From the NCBI GenBank assembly GCA_009838465.1, contig VXRN01000028.1, positions 33,483 through 81,713 on the forward strand: a DNA stretch of 48,231 nt, written 5' to 3'. The position numbers and the translations under genes are program-made. This stretch comes from Dehalococcoidia bacterium. Lineage in GTDB: Bacteria > Chloroflexota > Dehalococcoidia > Lucifugimonadales > UBA1123. Shown here piece after piece: positions 16,438 through 25,711 of this stretch. The first letter of the stretch is position 1. Every line of letters begins with the position of its first letter. Under the pieces are notes generated by a model, which saw only the letters and a program-made list of their open reading frames with translations, was not told the DNA's origin and did no database searches.

Positions 16438-17214
16438 ATGGATCTAGGAATTACGGGTAAGAATGCGCTGGTTACGGGGGGCAGCAGAGGGCTTGGGCGA
16501 CAGTGCGCCATTTCGCTGGCGTCGGAGGGCGTAAACGTCGCGATCTGCGGTCGGACGGCGAGTACGATTGATGGGACAGTGTCGGACCTGGAGGCGCTTG
16601 GTGTGAAGGCGGTAGGGGTGGCGGCGGATGTTACGGAGATTGACGATCTGCCGAGGCTGCACCGGGAGTGCGTGGAGGGACTGGGGCCGATAGACATACT
16701 GGTGAATAACGCGGGCGGCTCTATGGGCGTTACGGACCTGGCGGAGACTCCGCTGGACAACTATCGAGCGGTGTTCGACTTCAACCTGTTCAACGGTTAC
16801 GAACTGGCGAGGCTTGTGCTCCCGCACATGAGGGAGCAGGGCTGGGGCCGGATCATCAATATCGCCTCGATATGGGGGCGCGAGCACGGCGGCAACATCG
16901 GATATATGTCGGCGAAGGCGGCGGTGATCGCGGCGACGAAGCACGCGGGGCTGTCGCTGGCGCAGGATGGGATCACCGTGAATTCCATTGCACCCGGCTC
17001 GATCTCGCATCCGGGAGGTGGCTGGGAGCGGTTCCAGAGAGATCAGCCGGAAGAGGTGGTGTCTGACTTCATCGAGACGCACCTGCCGATGGGCCGCTTC
17101 GGGTGGCCGGAGCCGGTGGGCGACCTGTGCGCGTTCCTGTCGTCGGACCGGGCGGACCTGATAACCGGGTCGTGCATCGTGGTGGACGGCGGCCAGAGCC
17201 ATTCGATGATATAG
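16438..17214 (+). CDS. Short-chain dehydrogenase/reductase (SDR)
   Basis: A 258-residue classical SDR, an NAD(P)-dependent oxidoreductase with a Rossmann fold. The cofactor motif is TGGSRGLG (residues about 11-18), the structural motif is LVNNAGGSMG, and the catalytic residues are in INIASIWG (Ser) and YMSAK (Tyr and Lys, YxxxK). The C-terminal VVDGGQSHSMI is typical of the family. ATG 16438 has GGGAGG eight bases upstream. The 5' part of the open frame (to 16333) lies in repeat DNA and is not counted. The substrate is unknown; it is probably an alcohol/ketone. A kinase-like gene follows 15 bases later. Confidence 0.92.
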   Translation: MDLGITGKNALVTGGSRGLGRQCAISLASEGVNVAICGRTASTIDGTVSDLEALGVKAVGVAADVTEIDDLPRLHRECVEGLGPIDILVNNAGGSMGVTDLAETPLDNYRAVFDFNLFNGYELARLVLPHMREQGWGRIINIASIWGREHGGNIGYMSAKAAVIAATKHAGLSLAQDGITVNSIAPGSISHPGGGWERFQRDQPEEVVSDFIETHLPMGRFGWPEPVGDLCAFLSSDRADLITGSCIVVDGGQSHSMI

Positions 17215-17229
17215 GGCGGGAGAGTCGGA

Positions 17230-18021
17230 TTGGATGATCTGGGGCCATTCATCGGCAGGGGATATATCGCCGAGGTTTTCGCGTATGGCGAGGGCAAGGT
17301 CGTCAAGCTACTGTTCGACGAGGACGGCGCGGAGTCTGCGGAACGTGAAGCGCATATCACGACCGCGGCGGTCGAGGCGGGACTGCCCGTGCCGAAGATA
17401 TCGGAGACGCTGACCGTCAACGGGCGCCCGGGCATCGTTATGGAGCGCGTAGAGGGTGCGACGATGTTGCGCTGGGGAACGACTTTCCCCTGGAGGATCT
17501 ATACTGGCGCGAGGATGATGGCTCGTCTTCACGCGGAGGTGCATTCCAAGGCCGGTGTGGACATTCCCGACCTGCGCGACCGGCTGAGACCCCGCATAGA
17601 GGAGAGCGAGGTGGTTGAAGAGGACTTAAAGGTGATGGCGCTGGAAAGGCTGGAGTCGCTGCCGGACGGAGACCGAATATGTCACGTCGACTTTCACCCG
17701 GACAACCTAATCATGACGAAGGCGGGGCCGGTGATCATTGACTGGGAGTTTGGCGCGAAGGGCGTTCCGGAGGCGGACATCGCGCGTACAGTAGTGTTGG
17801 TTCAGTCCGGCATACCACTAGTGTCCGGCGTTCGCAGAGTGGTGATAGAGTGGGCGCGGAAGATATTCCTCTCATTCTACCTGAAAGAGTATTTCAGGGT
17901 TACGGGCATGGAGTGGGAGGATGTGACGCCCTGGCTGCTGCCGATGGCGACGCATTACCTCGACTCGGTTTTCCCCGAACACCTGGCCGATCAGTTAGCT
18001 TACACGCGGCAGTTTGTTTAG
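17230..18021 (+). CDS. Aminoglycoside phosphotransferase-like small-molecule kinase
   Basis: A 263-residue protein of the APH/choline-kinase fold. A short N-lobe (GRGYIAEVFAYGEGKVVKLL, with the ATP-site Lys) is followed by GIVMERVEGATML as hinge. The catalytic loop is HVDFHPDNLIM (His152, Asp154, Asn159) and the metal-binding Asp171 is in VIIDWEFG. It starts with TTG at 17230, supported by GGGAG, 15 bases after the SDR gene, so the two are probably co-transcribed. Members phosphorylate hydroxyl groups of antibiotics, choline, sugars or amino acids. No resistance role can be assumed. It is convergent with the flavin reductase, three bases apart. Confidence 0.85.
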   Translation: MDDLGPFIGRGYIAEVFAYGEGKVVKLLFDEDGAESAEREAHITTAAVEAGLPVPKISETLTVNGRPGIVMERVEGATMLRWGTTFPWRIYTGARMMARLHAEVHSKAGVDIPDLRDRLRPRIEESEVVEEDLKVMALERLESLPDGDRICHVDFHPDNLIMTKAGPVIIDWEFGAKGVPEADIARTVVLVQSGIPLVSGVRRVVIEWARKIFLSFYLKEYFRVTGMEWEDVTPWLLPMATHYLDSVFPEHLADQLAYTRQFV

Positions 18022-18024
18022 AGG

Positions 18025-18729
18025 CTACCACCACTGTTCGTACTTGATATGCGAGCCGGGAGCGCCCAGCCTGACGAGCATCCCGATGACGTCGCGGATC
18101 ATGTCGGGAGGGCCGCAGATGAAGAAGAGGGAGTCGGGGTTTACACACTCGGAGCGGAGCATGTCGTCGTCTATTCTGCCGGTGTGACCGTTCCATTCCT
18201 GCACTTCAGGGCGAGTTATGGTGAAGACCGGCCTGAATAAAGGGTTGCGTCGGGCGATGTCCTCCAAGTCCTGGCGGAAGAGTATCTCGGATGGAGTGGA
18301 GACGCTGTAAATGAGAGTAGTGGGTGTTGACCGATCAGACTCGTCAATGGCGCGGACTATGCTCATTAGAGGCGTGAGACCGATTCCGCCTGCGATGAGG
18401 ACGATGGGGCCGTCCATGTCCGGCGTGTAATAGAAGTCGCCGCCTAGACTGATTTCAACGCCGTCCCCTACTCGCGCCTCCCTGTGGAGCCAGTTGGTGA
18501 CGGGGTGGTCGCCCTCGTCGAGCTTGACGGCGAGTCCGATGGAGTCCTGTACCGACGGAGACGAGGTTATGGAGTAGCCGCCGACGGCCTCCGCACCCTC
18601 GAGGGAGACGAAGAAGTCCACCCACTGGCCGGGCTTGAATCCGAGTTCGTGTCCGCCGAGGTCCAGGTCGAAGGACTTGATGGTGGGCGTCTGCCGGGCG
18701 ATACGGGTTATTGTGGCGGGGACTCTCAA
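18025..18729 (-). CDS. FAD/NAD(P)H oxidoreductase, ferredoxin reductase-type
   Basis: A 234-residue FNR-like flavoprotein. The FAD-binding barrel shows LGFKPGQWVDFFV and GGYSITSSPSVQD (the RxYS-type motif, here with Gly in place of Arg). The NAD(P) domain shows IVLIAGGIGLTPLMSIVRAI and FFICGPPDMIRDVIGMLVRLG. There is no 2Fe-2S domain, unlike full phthalate-dioxygenase-type reductases, so it needs a separate acceptor such as ferredoxin, flavin or a hydroxylase. Translation probably starts at TTG 18729 with a weak GGA upstream; a nearby ATG is absent. The partner is not apparent in the window. Confidence 0.87.
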   Translation of the reverse strand: MRVPATITRIARQTPTIKSFDLDLGGHELGFKPGQWVDFFVSLEGAEAVGGYSITSSPSVQDSIGLAVKLDEGDHPVTNWLHREARVGDGVEISLGGDFYYTPDMDGPIVLIAGGIGLTPLMSIVRAIDESDRSTPTTLIYSVSTPSEILFRQDLEDIARRNPLFRPVFTITRPEVQEWNGHTGRIDDDMLRSECVNPDSLFFICGPPDMIRDVIGMLVRLGAPGSHIKYEQWW

Positions 18730-18823
18730 CGCTGTTTTCCGGGGCTTAATTTACTTCCACTAATTCCGTCGAGGCGCTAGGCGATGGAATCAGAATACCG
18801 TTTTCACGTAAATTCTTCGACAC

Positions 18824-19801
18824 CTAATGCGGTTCATCGTATGGAGTCAGATCGGCAATGGTGTCCTTTGTCGCCTCTATGAACTTCTTCATGTCGTTGG
18901 CGACCGCCTCGGCTTCACGTTCTATCTTCGCTCCGTCCACTGATTCGTAGCCTACGCCTTCTTGAGGTTCCCATATCAAGTGCTTGAAGCCGCCGCGATA
19001 TACGACAGCCTCAAGAGGCGAACCGAAACTCCTGTCCATCCCCTCTTTGTCGTTGGTAAGGGCATCAAAGTAGTAGTGAGACTTATCTCGCAGGCCGTTA
19101 GGAATATACAATCCGATCCTTACGAAATCGCGATGAAGCTCGATGTACCAAGAGATGTATTCGCTGACACTCTTATCTCTGTGAATAACGGGTTGCTGAC
19201 ACCACATCAAACCGGGGATGGGTGACTTCAGATCCCGCGTGGACTGAGACTGCCACACGCCAAGATGTTCACATTGCGCGGCAACTTTCGGTAAAACACG
19301 TTCGTACCAAGCTCTTGCCGCTGTTCTCCAACCTGGGTCTGGCGTGTACGTGCTCTGCGGAAGTTCCTCCTCTTCCGGCATACCTGGAAAGACAATCGGC
19401 GTGATGGCCGGTTGTTTACTTAGCTCCAGCTTGAAAAGGTAAGCATCTAATTCGGTATTTTGGTTCAGCCAACGAATCGCCCGTCTGTGCTTAAGCGTAA
19501 AGTCTCCGGCAATCCATACCGCAACCCTGGCATCGAATCCGTATGTATAGGCCAGAAGTCGGACCAGATGATCAGAGTCGGTTGTCCAAAGTTGATTTTC
19601 AACGACCACGTTGAAAGTTCCGCTGCCGTCCGGTTCAGTTGCCCGGCAAAGCAAGTCAACCCTTAGAATGCCGTTCAATGCAGGCACTTCACGTTGTATT
19701 GATGTGGGATCAATTTCCCAAGGCACCTGTTCACTTATGACATGCGTGTTCTTGGCGAGCCAGTTTGAAAATTGCGACTCGTACTCAAAGTTGGTAGTCA
19801 T
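18824..19801 (-). CDS. DUF4268-type PD-(D/E)XK nuclease-like protein
   Basis: A 325-residue protein. Its first third matches the DUF4268-associated nuclease pattern: FSNWLAKNTHVI, ILRVDLLCRA (Asp49), NVVVENQLWTTDSDHLVRLL (Glu68-x-Gln70) and DARVAVWIAGDF, then HRRAIRWLNQNTE. The D...ExQ triad is a known variant of the PD-(D/E)XK fold. The C-terminal half (YISWYIELHRDFVRIGLYIP, ALTNDKEGMDRSFG) is the DUF4268 region itself. No methylase or helicase partner is adjacent. Its ATG overlaps the TGA of the preceding binding-protein gene (ATGA), so translation is coupled. Lower G+C than its operon partners suggests acquisition. A role in defence against foreign DNA is likely but unproved. Confidence 0.7.
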   Translation of the reverse strand: MTTNFEYESQFSNWLAKNTHVISEQVPWEIDPTSIQREVPALNGILRVDLLCRATEPDGSGTFNVVVENQLWTTDSDHLVRLLAYTYGFDARVAVWIAGDFTLKHRRAIRWLNQNTELDAYLFKLELSKQPAITPIVFPGMPEEEELPQSTYTPDPGWRTAARAWYERVLPKVAAQCEHLGVWQSQSTRDLKSPIPGLMWCQQPVIHRDKSVSEYISWYIELHRDFVRIGLYIPNGLRDKSHYYFDALTNDKEGMDRSFGSPLEAVVYRGGFKHLIWEPQEGVGYESVDGAKIEREAEAVANDMKKFIEATKDTIADLTPYDEPH

Positions 19802-20736
19802 GCACTTCTTCTCTTCTGTGAGTTCAGCGCGAACTCGGGCCTGACGAGGCGATCATAGCTGTGTCGGACTTTAACAAGGCCGCCATCCATTAGGATGTCG
19901 CGCATGGAGTCGTAGGACTCGCGGGTGATCAGTGAGGATTGGGGCCAGGTTTGGTTGGCGCGGTACTGGTGGATGAAGTCCTGCAACAGGTCGAGGGACA
20001 GGTCCGGGAAGAAAGGCGCTGCTCGCTCGGCGACCTGTTCATCTTCGGCGGTAGCGAGCCACGCGAGTGCATCGTCGAATCCCTTAACGAAGGACTGAAT
20101 CTTGCCTCGACTGGCGTCTATGAAGGACGGCATGGCGGCGAAGGAGCTGTAGCAGATGTGACCCAACTCCGGGCCGAGCGCAACGGCTATGTGTCCTGCG
20201 CCCTCGGCGACGAGCGATCCGGCCTGGGGGTGCGGGAGGTGAACGTAGTCCACCCTGCCCGACCTGAATGCGTCTATGGCTTCCTGAGCGGAGAGGCCGG
20301 TGGCCAGATTTACGGCGTCCAGGTCAACATCGTGTTTCAGCATGGCGGCGCGCAGGGAGTTCCAGGGTACGGGGGTGAAGCCGACGGGGGCGACGGTCGC
20401 GCCTTCGAGCATCTTCCAGTTCCACGACTCGACGCTGTGACGCGATACGAGGAAGAAGCCGTCGCGACTGTTGATTTCTGCGACATGGAGCGGCGCGTCC
20501 TCGTGTCCGAGGTCGAGTTCCATGAGGCTGCGGCTGATGCCGGTCTGGGCGAGGTCCACTTCGCCGGACCTCAGAATGTCCATCGCGGAACCGCCTTCTG
20601 GCATGGAGGTGAGCATCACGTTAAGGCCGTGCTTATAGAAAAAGCCCCCTGACACGGCCACGTAAACGGGCGTGTAGAAGAGGTTACGGAACGTATCCAT
20701 CAGGCGCAGGTTAGTTGGGGACGTGGTGGTGGTCAT
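19798..20736 (-). CDS. NMT1/THI5-like (SsuA-type) solute-binding protein without signal peptide
   Basis: A 312-residue periplasmic-binding-protein fold. Family hallmarks are FYTPVYVAVSGGFFYKHGLNV, MDILRSGEVDLAQTGISRS, LSAQEAIDAFRSGRVDYVHL and AAMPSFIDASRGKIQSFVKGF. Homologues bind sulfonates, nitrate, pyrimidine precursors or aromatic acids. No signal peptide or lipobox is present; the protein opens with Met-Thr repeats, so it may act in the cytosol as a sensor or enzyme, as THI5 does. It follows the M16 peptidase gene by one base and overlaps the nuclease gene by four. No permease or ATPase is adjacent. Confidence 0.75.
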   Translation of the reverse strand: MTTTTSPTNLRLMDTFRNLFYTPVYVAVSGGFFYKHGLNVMLTSMPEGGSAMDILRSGEVDLAQTGISRSLMELDLGHEDAPLHVAEINSRDGFFLVSRHSVESWNWKMLEGATVAPVGFTPVPWNSLRAAMLKHDVDLDAVNLATGLSAQEAIDAFRSGRVDYVHLPHPQAGSLVAEGAGHIAVALGPELGHICYSSFAAMPSFIDASRGKIQSFVKGFDDALAWLATAEDEQVAERAAPFFPDLSLDLLQDFIHQYRANQTWPQSSLITRESYDSMRDILMDGGLVKVRHSYDRLVRPEFALNSQKRRSA

Positions 20737-20737
20737 G

Positions 20738-23413
20738 TCAGGAAGCGGCGACCTCCCTTCCCTCGTAGTCTATGCGGGCAATGGGCATTCCCAGTTCGCG
20801 CAGGCCGGATTCCACAGACTCAGCGTCACCCGCAATGACGATGCTGAGGTGGTCAATGTCCAGCAGTTCGGATGCGACGCGATGCACATCGTCAATGTTT
20901 ACCTTTGCCAAATTGCCGGGCAACTGGGACATATAGTCGTCTGGCAGGTCGTAGGCGACCATGCGGGTAAGCTGGGCTACTATCCTGGACTGCGTTTCGA
21001 ACTGCGCGGGCATACTGCGCAAAAGTCCCTGGACGGCGTCGGCGAACTCAGTCTCGGTTACGGGACGGTCTCCGACTATCTCGTTGAATTCCTTCAACGT
21101 CTCGATGACCGTTTCCTTCGTCACGGCGGTCTGGACTCCGCCACCCGCGACCAGCATGGACGGGGCTAGGTTCCAATCCACTGTGGACATATATCCGTAG
21201 CTGTAACCCTTGTCCTGGCGCAGGTTCATGTTGAGCCGCGCGGAGAACTGGCCGCCGAAGATGTAGTTGAACAGGTTGAAGGCCAGGTAGTCGGGGTGGT
21301 TCCGGGGAATCGTCAGGTGACCGGTTCGGACGACGGACTGCGCGGCGCCGGGCTTATCGGCAAGATATATCGTCGTGGGAGAGGGTTCGGGCGGCGCGAC
21401 TACAGCGCGGGCGCGTCCTTCAGAGTCCGATGAGGCGCGCCAGCCTCCGAATGTCTTTTCCGCCGCATCCACGGCTTCGTCGAGCGACAGGTCACCGACT
21501 ATGATGAATGTGGCGCTGCCGGGGTCGAAGTGGGTGTCGAAGTAAGTCTGGAGATCGGATCGGGTGACCGCGCTCACTGACACTTCAGTACCGGACTGCG
21601 GGTGACCGTATGGGGTGCCAGGTCCGAAAACCACGCCCCTGGTGGCGCGTGCGGATATGGTTGCGGGGCTGTCGGAGACGCGGCGCAGGTCGGTCAGCGT
21701 GTTGGCGCGGATGCGCTCTAGTTCGTGTTCCGAGAACGCGGGGTTCATGGCGACATCGCCGAGCACGGCCAGGGTGTCGCGCCAGGTTGATGTGAGTCCA
21801 TCCGAGGTTATCACTGTGTACTCGCGGTTGGCGGAAGCACGAATCTGGCTTCCGAGGAACTCCATTTCGTCGGAGATCTGGCCGGAGTCGCGGGTAGCGG
21901 TCCCTTCACGCAACATAGTCGTGGTCAGGTGGGCGATGCCAGCCCTGTCCGGGGTGTCGTCCGCGGAACCTGAGCGTAACACGAGTCCGAAAGCTACGGT
22001 GGGAATGCCGCGCCGCTCGACGTGCAGGATGTTGAGGCCGTTGTCGAGCCGCGACCTGTTGGGGACGGGGGCGGCGAACGAGGGCGGCGCAGCGGCAGCG
22101 GGCGCCTGTTCGCGCTTTACCGGCGAGGGCGTAGCGTTACGGTCGGCCTCCGGGTGTATGGACAGCTTGACCCGCGCCTCACCGAGCATACCGGCGGCGC
22201 GGCGCACATCTTCGACGGTGACTGCCATGTAGCGGTCGAGGTCCTTGTTGATGAATTCGGCGTCTCCGGTGTAGGTGTTGTAGTAGTTGAGCTGGTCGGC
22301 GCGACCGCCGAAGCCGCCGGAGCGTTCGAGTTGGAATACGTGGGACGCCTGAATGCGATTCCTGGCGCGCTGGAGTTCGCGTTCAGAGACGTTGCCGGAG
22401 CGTATGTCATCCAACTGGCGGAGCAGTTCGGATTCGAGTTCGTCCAGCGAATGTTCGGGGTTGGCGGTGGCCTGAACGATGAACTCTCCCGCTATCTCCT
22501 GGTCGTGATGATAGACCTGCACCTCTCTCGCGGAGCGCCGTTCGTACACCAGGGAGCGGTACAGGCGCGAACTGCGCCCGTCGCCCAGTATAGCGGCGAG
22601 CATGTCCAGCGAAGGCTGGTCGTCGGAGAAGGCGGGGACTGTGGGCCAGGACATGTAGAGCCTGGAGAGCTGCACGCGGTCGTATGACGTGATGTCCACC
22701 GCGCCGGAGAGGGATGAGTCCATCCTGAGAGCGCGTTCGACGTGCGGGCCCGGGGGAATGTCTCCGAAATACTTTTCGACGAGCGAGCGAGCGTCGTCGG
22801 GGTCGAAGTCGCCCACTATGGCGAGGCTTGCGTTGTTCGGAGTGTAGAAGCGCCGGAAGAAGGATTTCACGTCGTCAAGGGAGGCATTGTCCAGGTCTTC
22901 CGGGGAGCCAATAGTCGTCCAGTTGTAGGGGTGAGGCGCAGGAAACACAGTGGGCTGGAGAAGCATGTGAGCCATGCCGTAGGGCCGGTTTTCGTAGTTC
23001 TGACGACGCTCGTTCTTCACGACGTCTCTCTGGACGTCGAGCTTGCGGTCCGTCAGAACTTCGAGCAGGTAGCCCATCCTGTCGGACTCGAGCCAGAGGA
23101 GCAGTTCCAGGTAGTTGGAGGGAACGTCAACCCAGTAGTTGGTGCGGTCCGGAGTTGTGGAGCCATTGAGGTTGGCTCCGACTTTCATGAGCGGCTCGAA
23201 GAAACTGGAATCGTGGTTCTTGGAGCCTTCGAACATGACGTGCTCGAAGAGGTGGGCGAAGCCGGTCTTGCCTTCATCCTCGTTCTTGGAGCCGACATGA
23301 TACCAGAGGTTGACCGAGGTCACCGGGAGAGAATCGTCCCTGGACAGTATCACGTCGAGGCCGTTGGACAGAGTGAATTTGTCGAATTCGATAGAGATCA
23401 TGTAATCGTCCAT
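20738..23413 (-). CDS. M16-family zinc metallopeptidase, two-domain (pitrilysin/PqqL type)
   Basis: An 891-residue fusion of two M16 repeats. The N-terminal half is catalytic: the inverted zinc motif HLFEHVMFEGS gives His54, Glu57 and His58, and the distal Glu lies in VVKNERRQNYENRPYG. The C-terminal half (LNILHVERRGIPTVAFGLVLRSGS, IAHLTTTMLREGT) has lost HxxEH and should only shape the peptide chamber. The R/Y substrate-binding signature follows (GYSYGYMSTVD). There is no signal peptide, so it is probably cytosolic peptide turnover, though related pairs are exported in some phyla. Ribosome sites before ATG 23413 and 23401 are both weak. It is the first gene of a three-gene operon. Confidence 0.92.
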   Translation of the reverse strand: MDDYMISIEFDKFTLSNGLDVILSRDDSLPVTSVNLWYHVGSKNEDEGKTGFAHLFEHVMFEGSKNHDSSFFEPLMKVGANLNGSTTPDRTNYWVDVPSNYLELLLWLESDRMGYLLEVLTDRKLDVQRDVVKNERRQNYENRPYGMAHMLLQPTVFPAPHPYNWTTIGSPEDLDNASLDDVKSFFRRFYTPNNASLAIVGDFDPDDARSLVEKYFGDIPPGPHVERALRMDSSLSGAVDITSYDRVQLSRLYMSWPTVPAFSDDQPSLDMLAAILGDGRSSRLYRSLVYERRSAREVQVYHHDQEIAGEFIVQATANPEHSLDELESELLRQLDDIRSGNVSERELQRARNRIQASHVFQLERSGGFGGRADQLNYYNTYTGDAEFINKDLDRYMAVTVEDVRRAAGMLGEARVKLSIHPEADRNATPSPVKREQAPAAAAPPSFAAPVPNRSRLDNGLNILHVERRGIPTVAFGLVLRSGSADDTPDRAGIAHLTTTMLREGTATRDSGQISDEMEFLGSQIRASANREYTVITSDGLTSTWRDTLAVLGDVAMNPAFSEHELERIRANTLTDLRRVSDSPATISARATRGVVFGPGTPYGHPQSGTEVSVSAVTRSDLQTYFDTHFDPGSATFIIVGDLSLDEAVDAAEKTFGGWRASSDSEGRARAVVAPPEPSPTTIYLADKPGAAQSVVRTGHLTIPRNHPDYLAFNLFNYIFGGQFSARLNMNLRQDKGYSYGYMSTVDWNLAPSMLVAGGGVQTAVTKETVIETLKEFNEIVGDRPVTETEFADAVQGLLRSMPAQFETQSRIVAQLTRMVAYDLPDDYMSQLPGNLAKVNIDDVHRVASELLDIDHLSIVIAGDAESVESGLRELGMPIARIDYEGREVAAS

Positions 23414-23573
23414 TCGCGTAGTGTATCCGGCGTAGGCACAATGGCCTGCCGGTGATGGTTAAGATTATAACACCAGCCGATATCGAGATTCGCGGGGTCC
23501 AACTCGACGGGGGCACCAATATACACAGGCTATCCTTCAGAGCGTCATACAGCAGACTTTTTCAGTAATAACC

Positions 23574-23602
23574 TTGACAGAATAATGTTTCAGTCGTACT
23601 GT
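23574..23602 (+). promoter_or_regulatory. Candidate sigma-70-type promoter of the importer operon
   Basis: TTGACA (23574-23579) followed after 17 bases by TACTGT (23597-23602). It lies 80 bases before the ATG of the solute-binding lipoprotein, in the divergent gap with the M16 gene. The -35 is perfect and the -10 is weak. Confidence 0.4.
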
Positions 23603-23681
23603 GTGGCGCATGACTGGATAGAGGGTAATGGATGTACCGGCTGTTGACCGGATTTGGTAAAGAACGGGAGGAAGTTCAGAA

Positions 23682-25547
23682 ATGTTTGGATTACGTTTGC
23701 GGGGCCATGTTCTGGCTCTTCTTGCCTGCGCGATAGCAGCCTTGGGCCTTATGGCTTGCAGCAGCAGCGAGCCGGAGGTCATAGAGAAGATCGTCGAGGT
23801 CGAGAAGATCGTCGAGGTTGAAAAACCCGTTGAGGTCGAAGTCGAAAAAATCGTCGAGAAAGAGATAATCAAGGAGATCGTGAAGGAAGTCCAGGTACCG
23901 GCAATCCAGTCGGAGATTACCCAGGCGGCGTCCTTCACCGAGTATTTCCAGAACCCGATGAATGCCAAGTACGGCGGCGTATTCAAGTGGGGCGGAAGGG
24001 CGAAGCCGTCTATGTACGACTTCCACCAGTCGCCGACTCACAACAACCTGACTGCGCAGCAGCCGATGTACAACGGCGTGGTGCAGTTCGATCCTCGCGA
24101 CGGCGGGCTGACCGTCGCCCCGGACCTGGCAACCGCGTGGCAAGTCTCAGACGACGGCAAGGAATACACTTTCACGCTGCGTCGCGGGATTGAGTGGCAC
24201 GATGGCCCGCAGTTCGAATGCGGCGGCGGACCGTTCACGGCAAATGACGTAGTGGCAACTTACGAACGCATCATAGATCCGCCTGAAGGCATGATAAGCC
24301 TTCGCAAGGAGCTGATGGTGGACGGCGCCGACCTGCGTGAGATCGTCGCCGTTGACGACCACACAGTGAAGTTCATCCTGGGCAGCCCGCGCACGACGCT
24401 GGTTCCGGCGCTCGCGAGCGGGTGGAATATGGTCGTGTCAGAGAAGTACCTGGACTGCGTGAACAACAGTATGCGAGACTCCGCTTTCATCCCCGGTACG
24501 GGGCCGTTCATCATAACGGCTCACACCCCCGGCGAAAGCTGGAACATGGATAAGAACGTTGACTACTTCATCGAGCATCTTCCCTACTTCGAAAAGCTGG
24601 ACCTGGCGGCGCTGGCGCAGGCGCAGGCGCGGGCCGCTGCGATTTACGGAGGCCAAGTTGACGCAGTGATGCAGATCACGAAGGAAGATATGCAGCGAGC
24701 GTGGGATGATCCGGCGAAGTATCACTCGCAGATCGGCAACTTCTTCAACGGCAACATCTTCGCCTTCAACACCAACCGGCCTCCGTTCGATGACGTCAAG
24801 CTGCGCAGAGCCGTCCACCTCGTCGTGGACAAGATGACTCTGCATCAACTCACCGCCAAGACCGGATTCAACGGTGAGGAGCCGGGAGGATGGTTCCTGC
24901 CCGACTGGCAGACAGGCGGATCGCCATACTCGCGCTCTGGCGAAGAGCTTGCAATGACTCCGGGATACCGCGTTCCTACTGCCGAGGACATAGCCGAGGC
25001 CAAGAGGCTAATGGCCGAAGCGGGGTATCCAGACGGAGCCGGACTCAACATCTCGTTCCTGCAGCGCGGCAACCAGCCCAGCGCGACCGTAGCCGCCATA
25101 CAGGACATGATACGGAAGAACCTGAACGTGGAGATGGAGATCGAGCTCACGGACGAGGGCGGTTATTACGACCGCGTGCTGAACAAGGACTTCGACACCA
25201 CCGGCACATTCACCGCGGCCGAGATAATTGATCCAGGGCCGTGGTTCACTCGCTTCCTGGCCGATGGCGGAAGCTGGAACTACGGTGGATGGTCGGACCC
25301 GAGAACCGACGCGCTGATGAAGAAGATCAACGAGGAGCAGGACATAGATAAGCGTGTCGAACTGGTGCGCGAGATGCAGTTATTGCTGGACGAACTCGTG
25401 CCTATAATGCTGTTCAACTACCACGGCGGGTACGACATCTACCGTACCTACCTCGGCGGACCCGGCATGACCGACATGTACTTCGGCGGATACAACTCTA
25501 TGCACCGCCGCTGGACGCACATCTGGTTCGAGCGCGACCGCGAGTAG
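23682..25547 (+). CDS. Oligopeptide/nickel-type ABC transporter solute-binding lipoprotein
   Basis: A 621-residue family 5 extracellular solute-binding protein. The signal peptide ends in the lipobox LMAC, with Cys26 as the lipid anchor. A repetitive acidic/basic linker at about residues 32-69 (EKIVEVEKIVEVEKPVEVE, then EKIVEKEIIKEIVKEV) lifts the binding domain off the membrane. The domain shows the family signature WQVSDDGKEYTFTLRRGIEWHDG in pieces, then GGPFTANDVVATYERI, GTGPFIITAHTPGESW and LRRAVHLVVDKMTLHQL. It captures peptides, amines or other organic cations outside the cell. It heads the importer operon with two permeases and has a TTGACA promoter candidate upstream. Confidence 0.92.
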   Translation: MFGLRLRGHVLALLACAIAALGLMACSSSEPEVIEKIVEVEKIVEVEKPVEVEVEKIVEKEIIKEIVKEVQVPAIQSEITQAASFTEYFQNPMNAKYGGVFKWGGRAKPSMYDFHQSPTHNNLTAQQPMYNGVVQFDPRDGGLTVAPDLATAWQVSDDGKEYTFTLRRGIEWHDGPQFECGGGPFTANDVVATYERIIDPPEGMISLRKELMVDGADLREIVAVDDHTVKFILGSPRTTLVPALASGWNMVVSEKYLDCVNNSMRDSAFIPGTGPFIITAHTPGESWNMDKNVDYFIEHLPYFEKLDLAALAQAQARAAAIYGGQVDAVMQITKEDMQRAWDDPAKYHSQIGNFFNGNIFAFNTNRPPFDDVKLRRAVHLVVDKMTLHQLTAKTGFNGEEPGGWFLPDWQTGGSPYSRSGEELAMTPGYRVPTAEDIAEAKRLMAEAGYPDGAGLNISFLQRGNQPSATVAAIQDMIRKNLNVEMEIELTDEGGYYDRVLNKDFDTTGTFTAAEIIDPGPWFTRFLADGGSWNYGGWSDPRTDALMKKINEEQDIDKRVELVREMQLLLDELVPIMLFNYHGGYDIYRTYLGGPGMTDMYFGGYNSMHRRWTHIWFERDRE

Positions 25548-25602
25548 TTCGTAATTGGTTAAGAACCTGTCCCCGCAGTCTGAATAGGGTTGCGGGGAGG
25601 TT

Positions 25603-25644
25603 CACCCCCATCCTAACCTTCCCCCGTCAAGGGGGAAGGGATTT
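25603..25644. terminator. Palindromic repeat, possible attenuator/terminator
   Basis: CCTTCCCCC and GGGGGAAGG flank a short loop, followed by ATTTT. It sits between the binding-protein gene and the first permease, where it could reduce downstream expression. Almost the same 42 bases recur inverted at 34024-34067, so it is also an interspersed repeat. Confidence 0.55.
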
Positions 25645-25711
25645 TGCCTACCATTGTGAGTCCATCGAGGGAAGAGACTGACAGCGTATCCTTCGACAAT
25701 CTCAAGGCGAC

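Noticed and set aside
21615..22687. Open frames on the plus strand opposite the M16 peptidase gene
   Set aside because: Composition is Arg/Ser/Val-rich without motifs and they lie fully inside a clear metallopeptidase gene.
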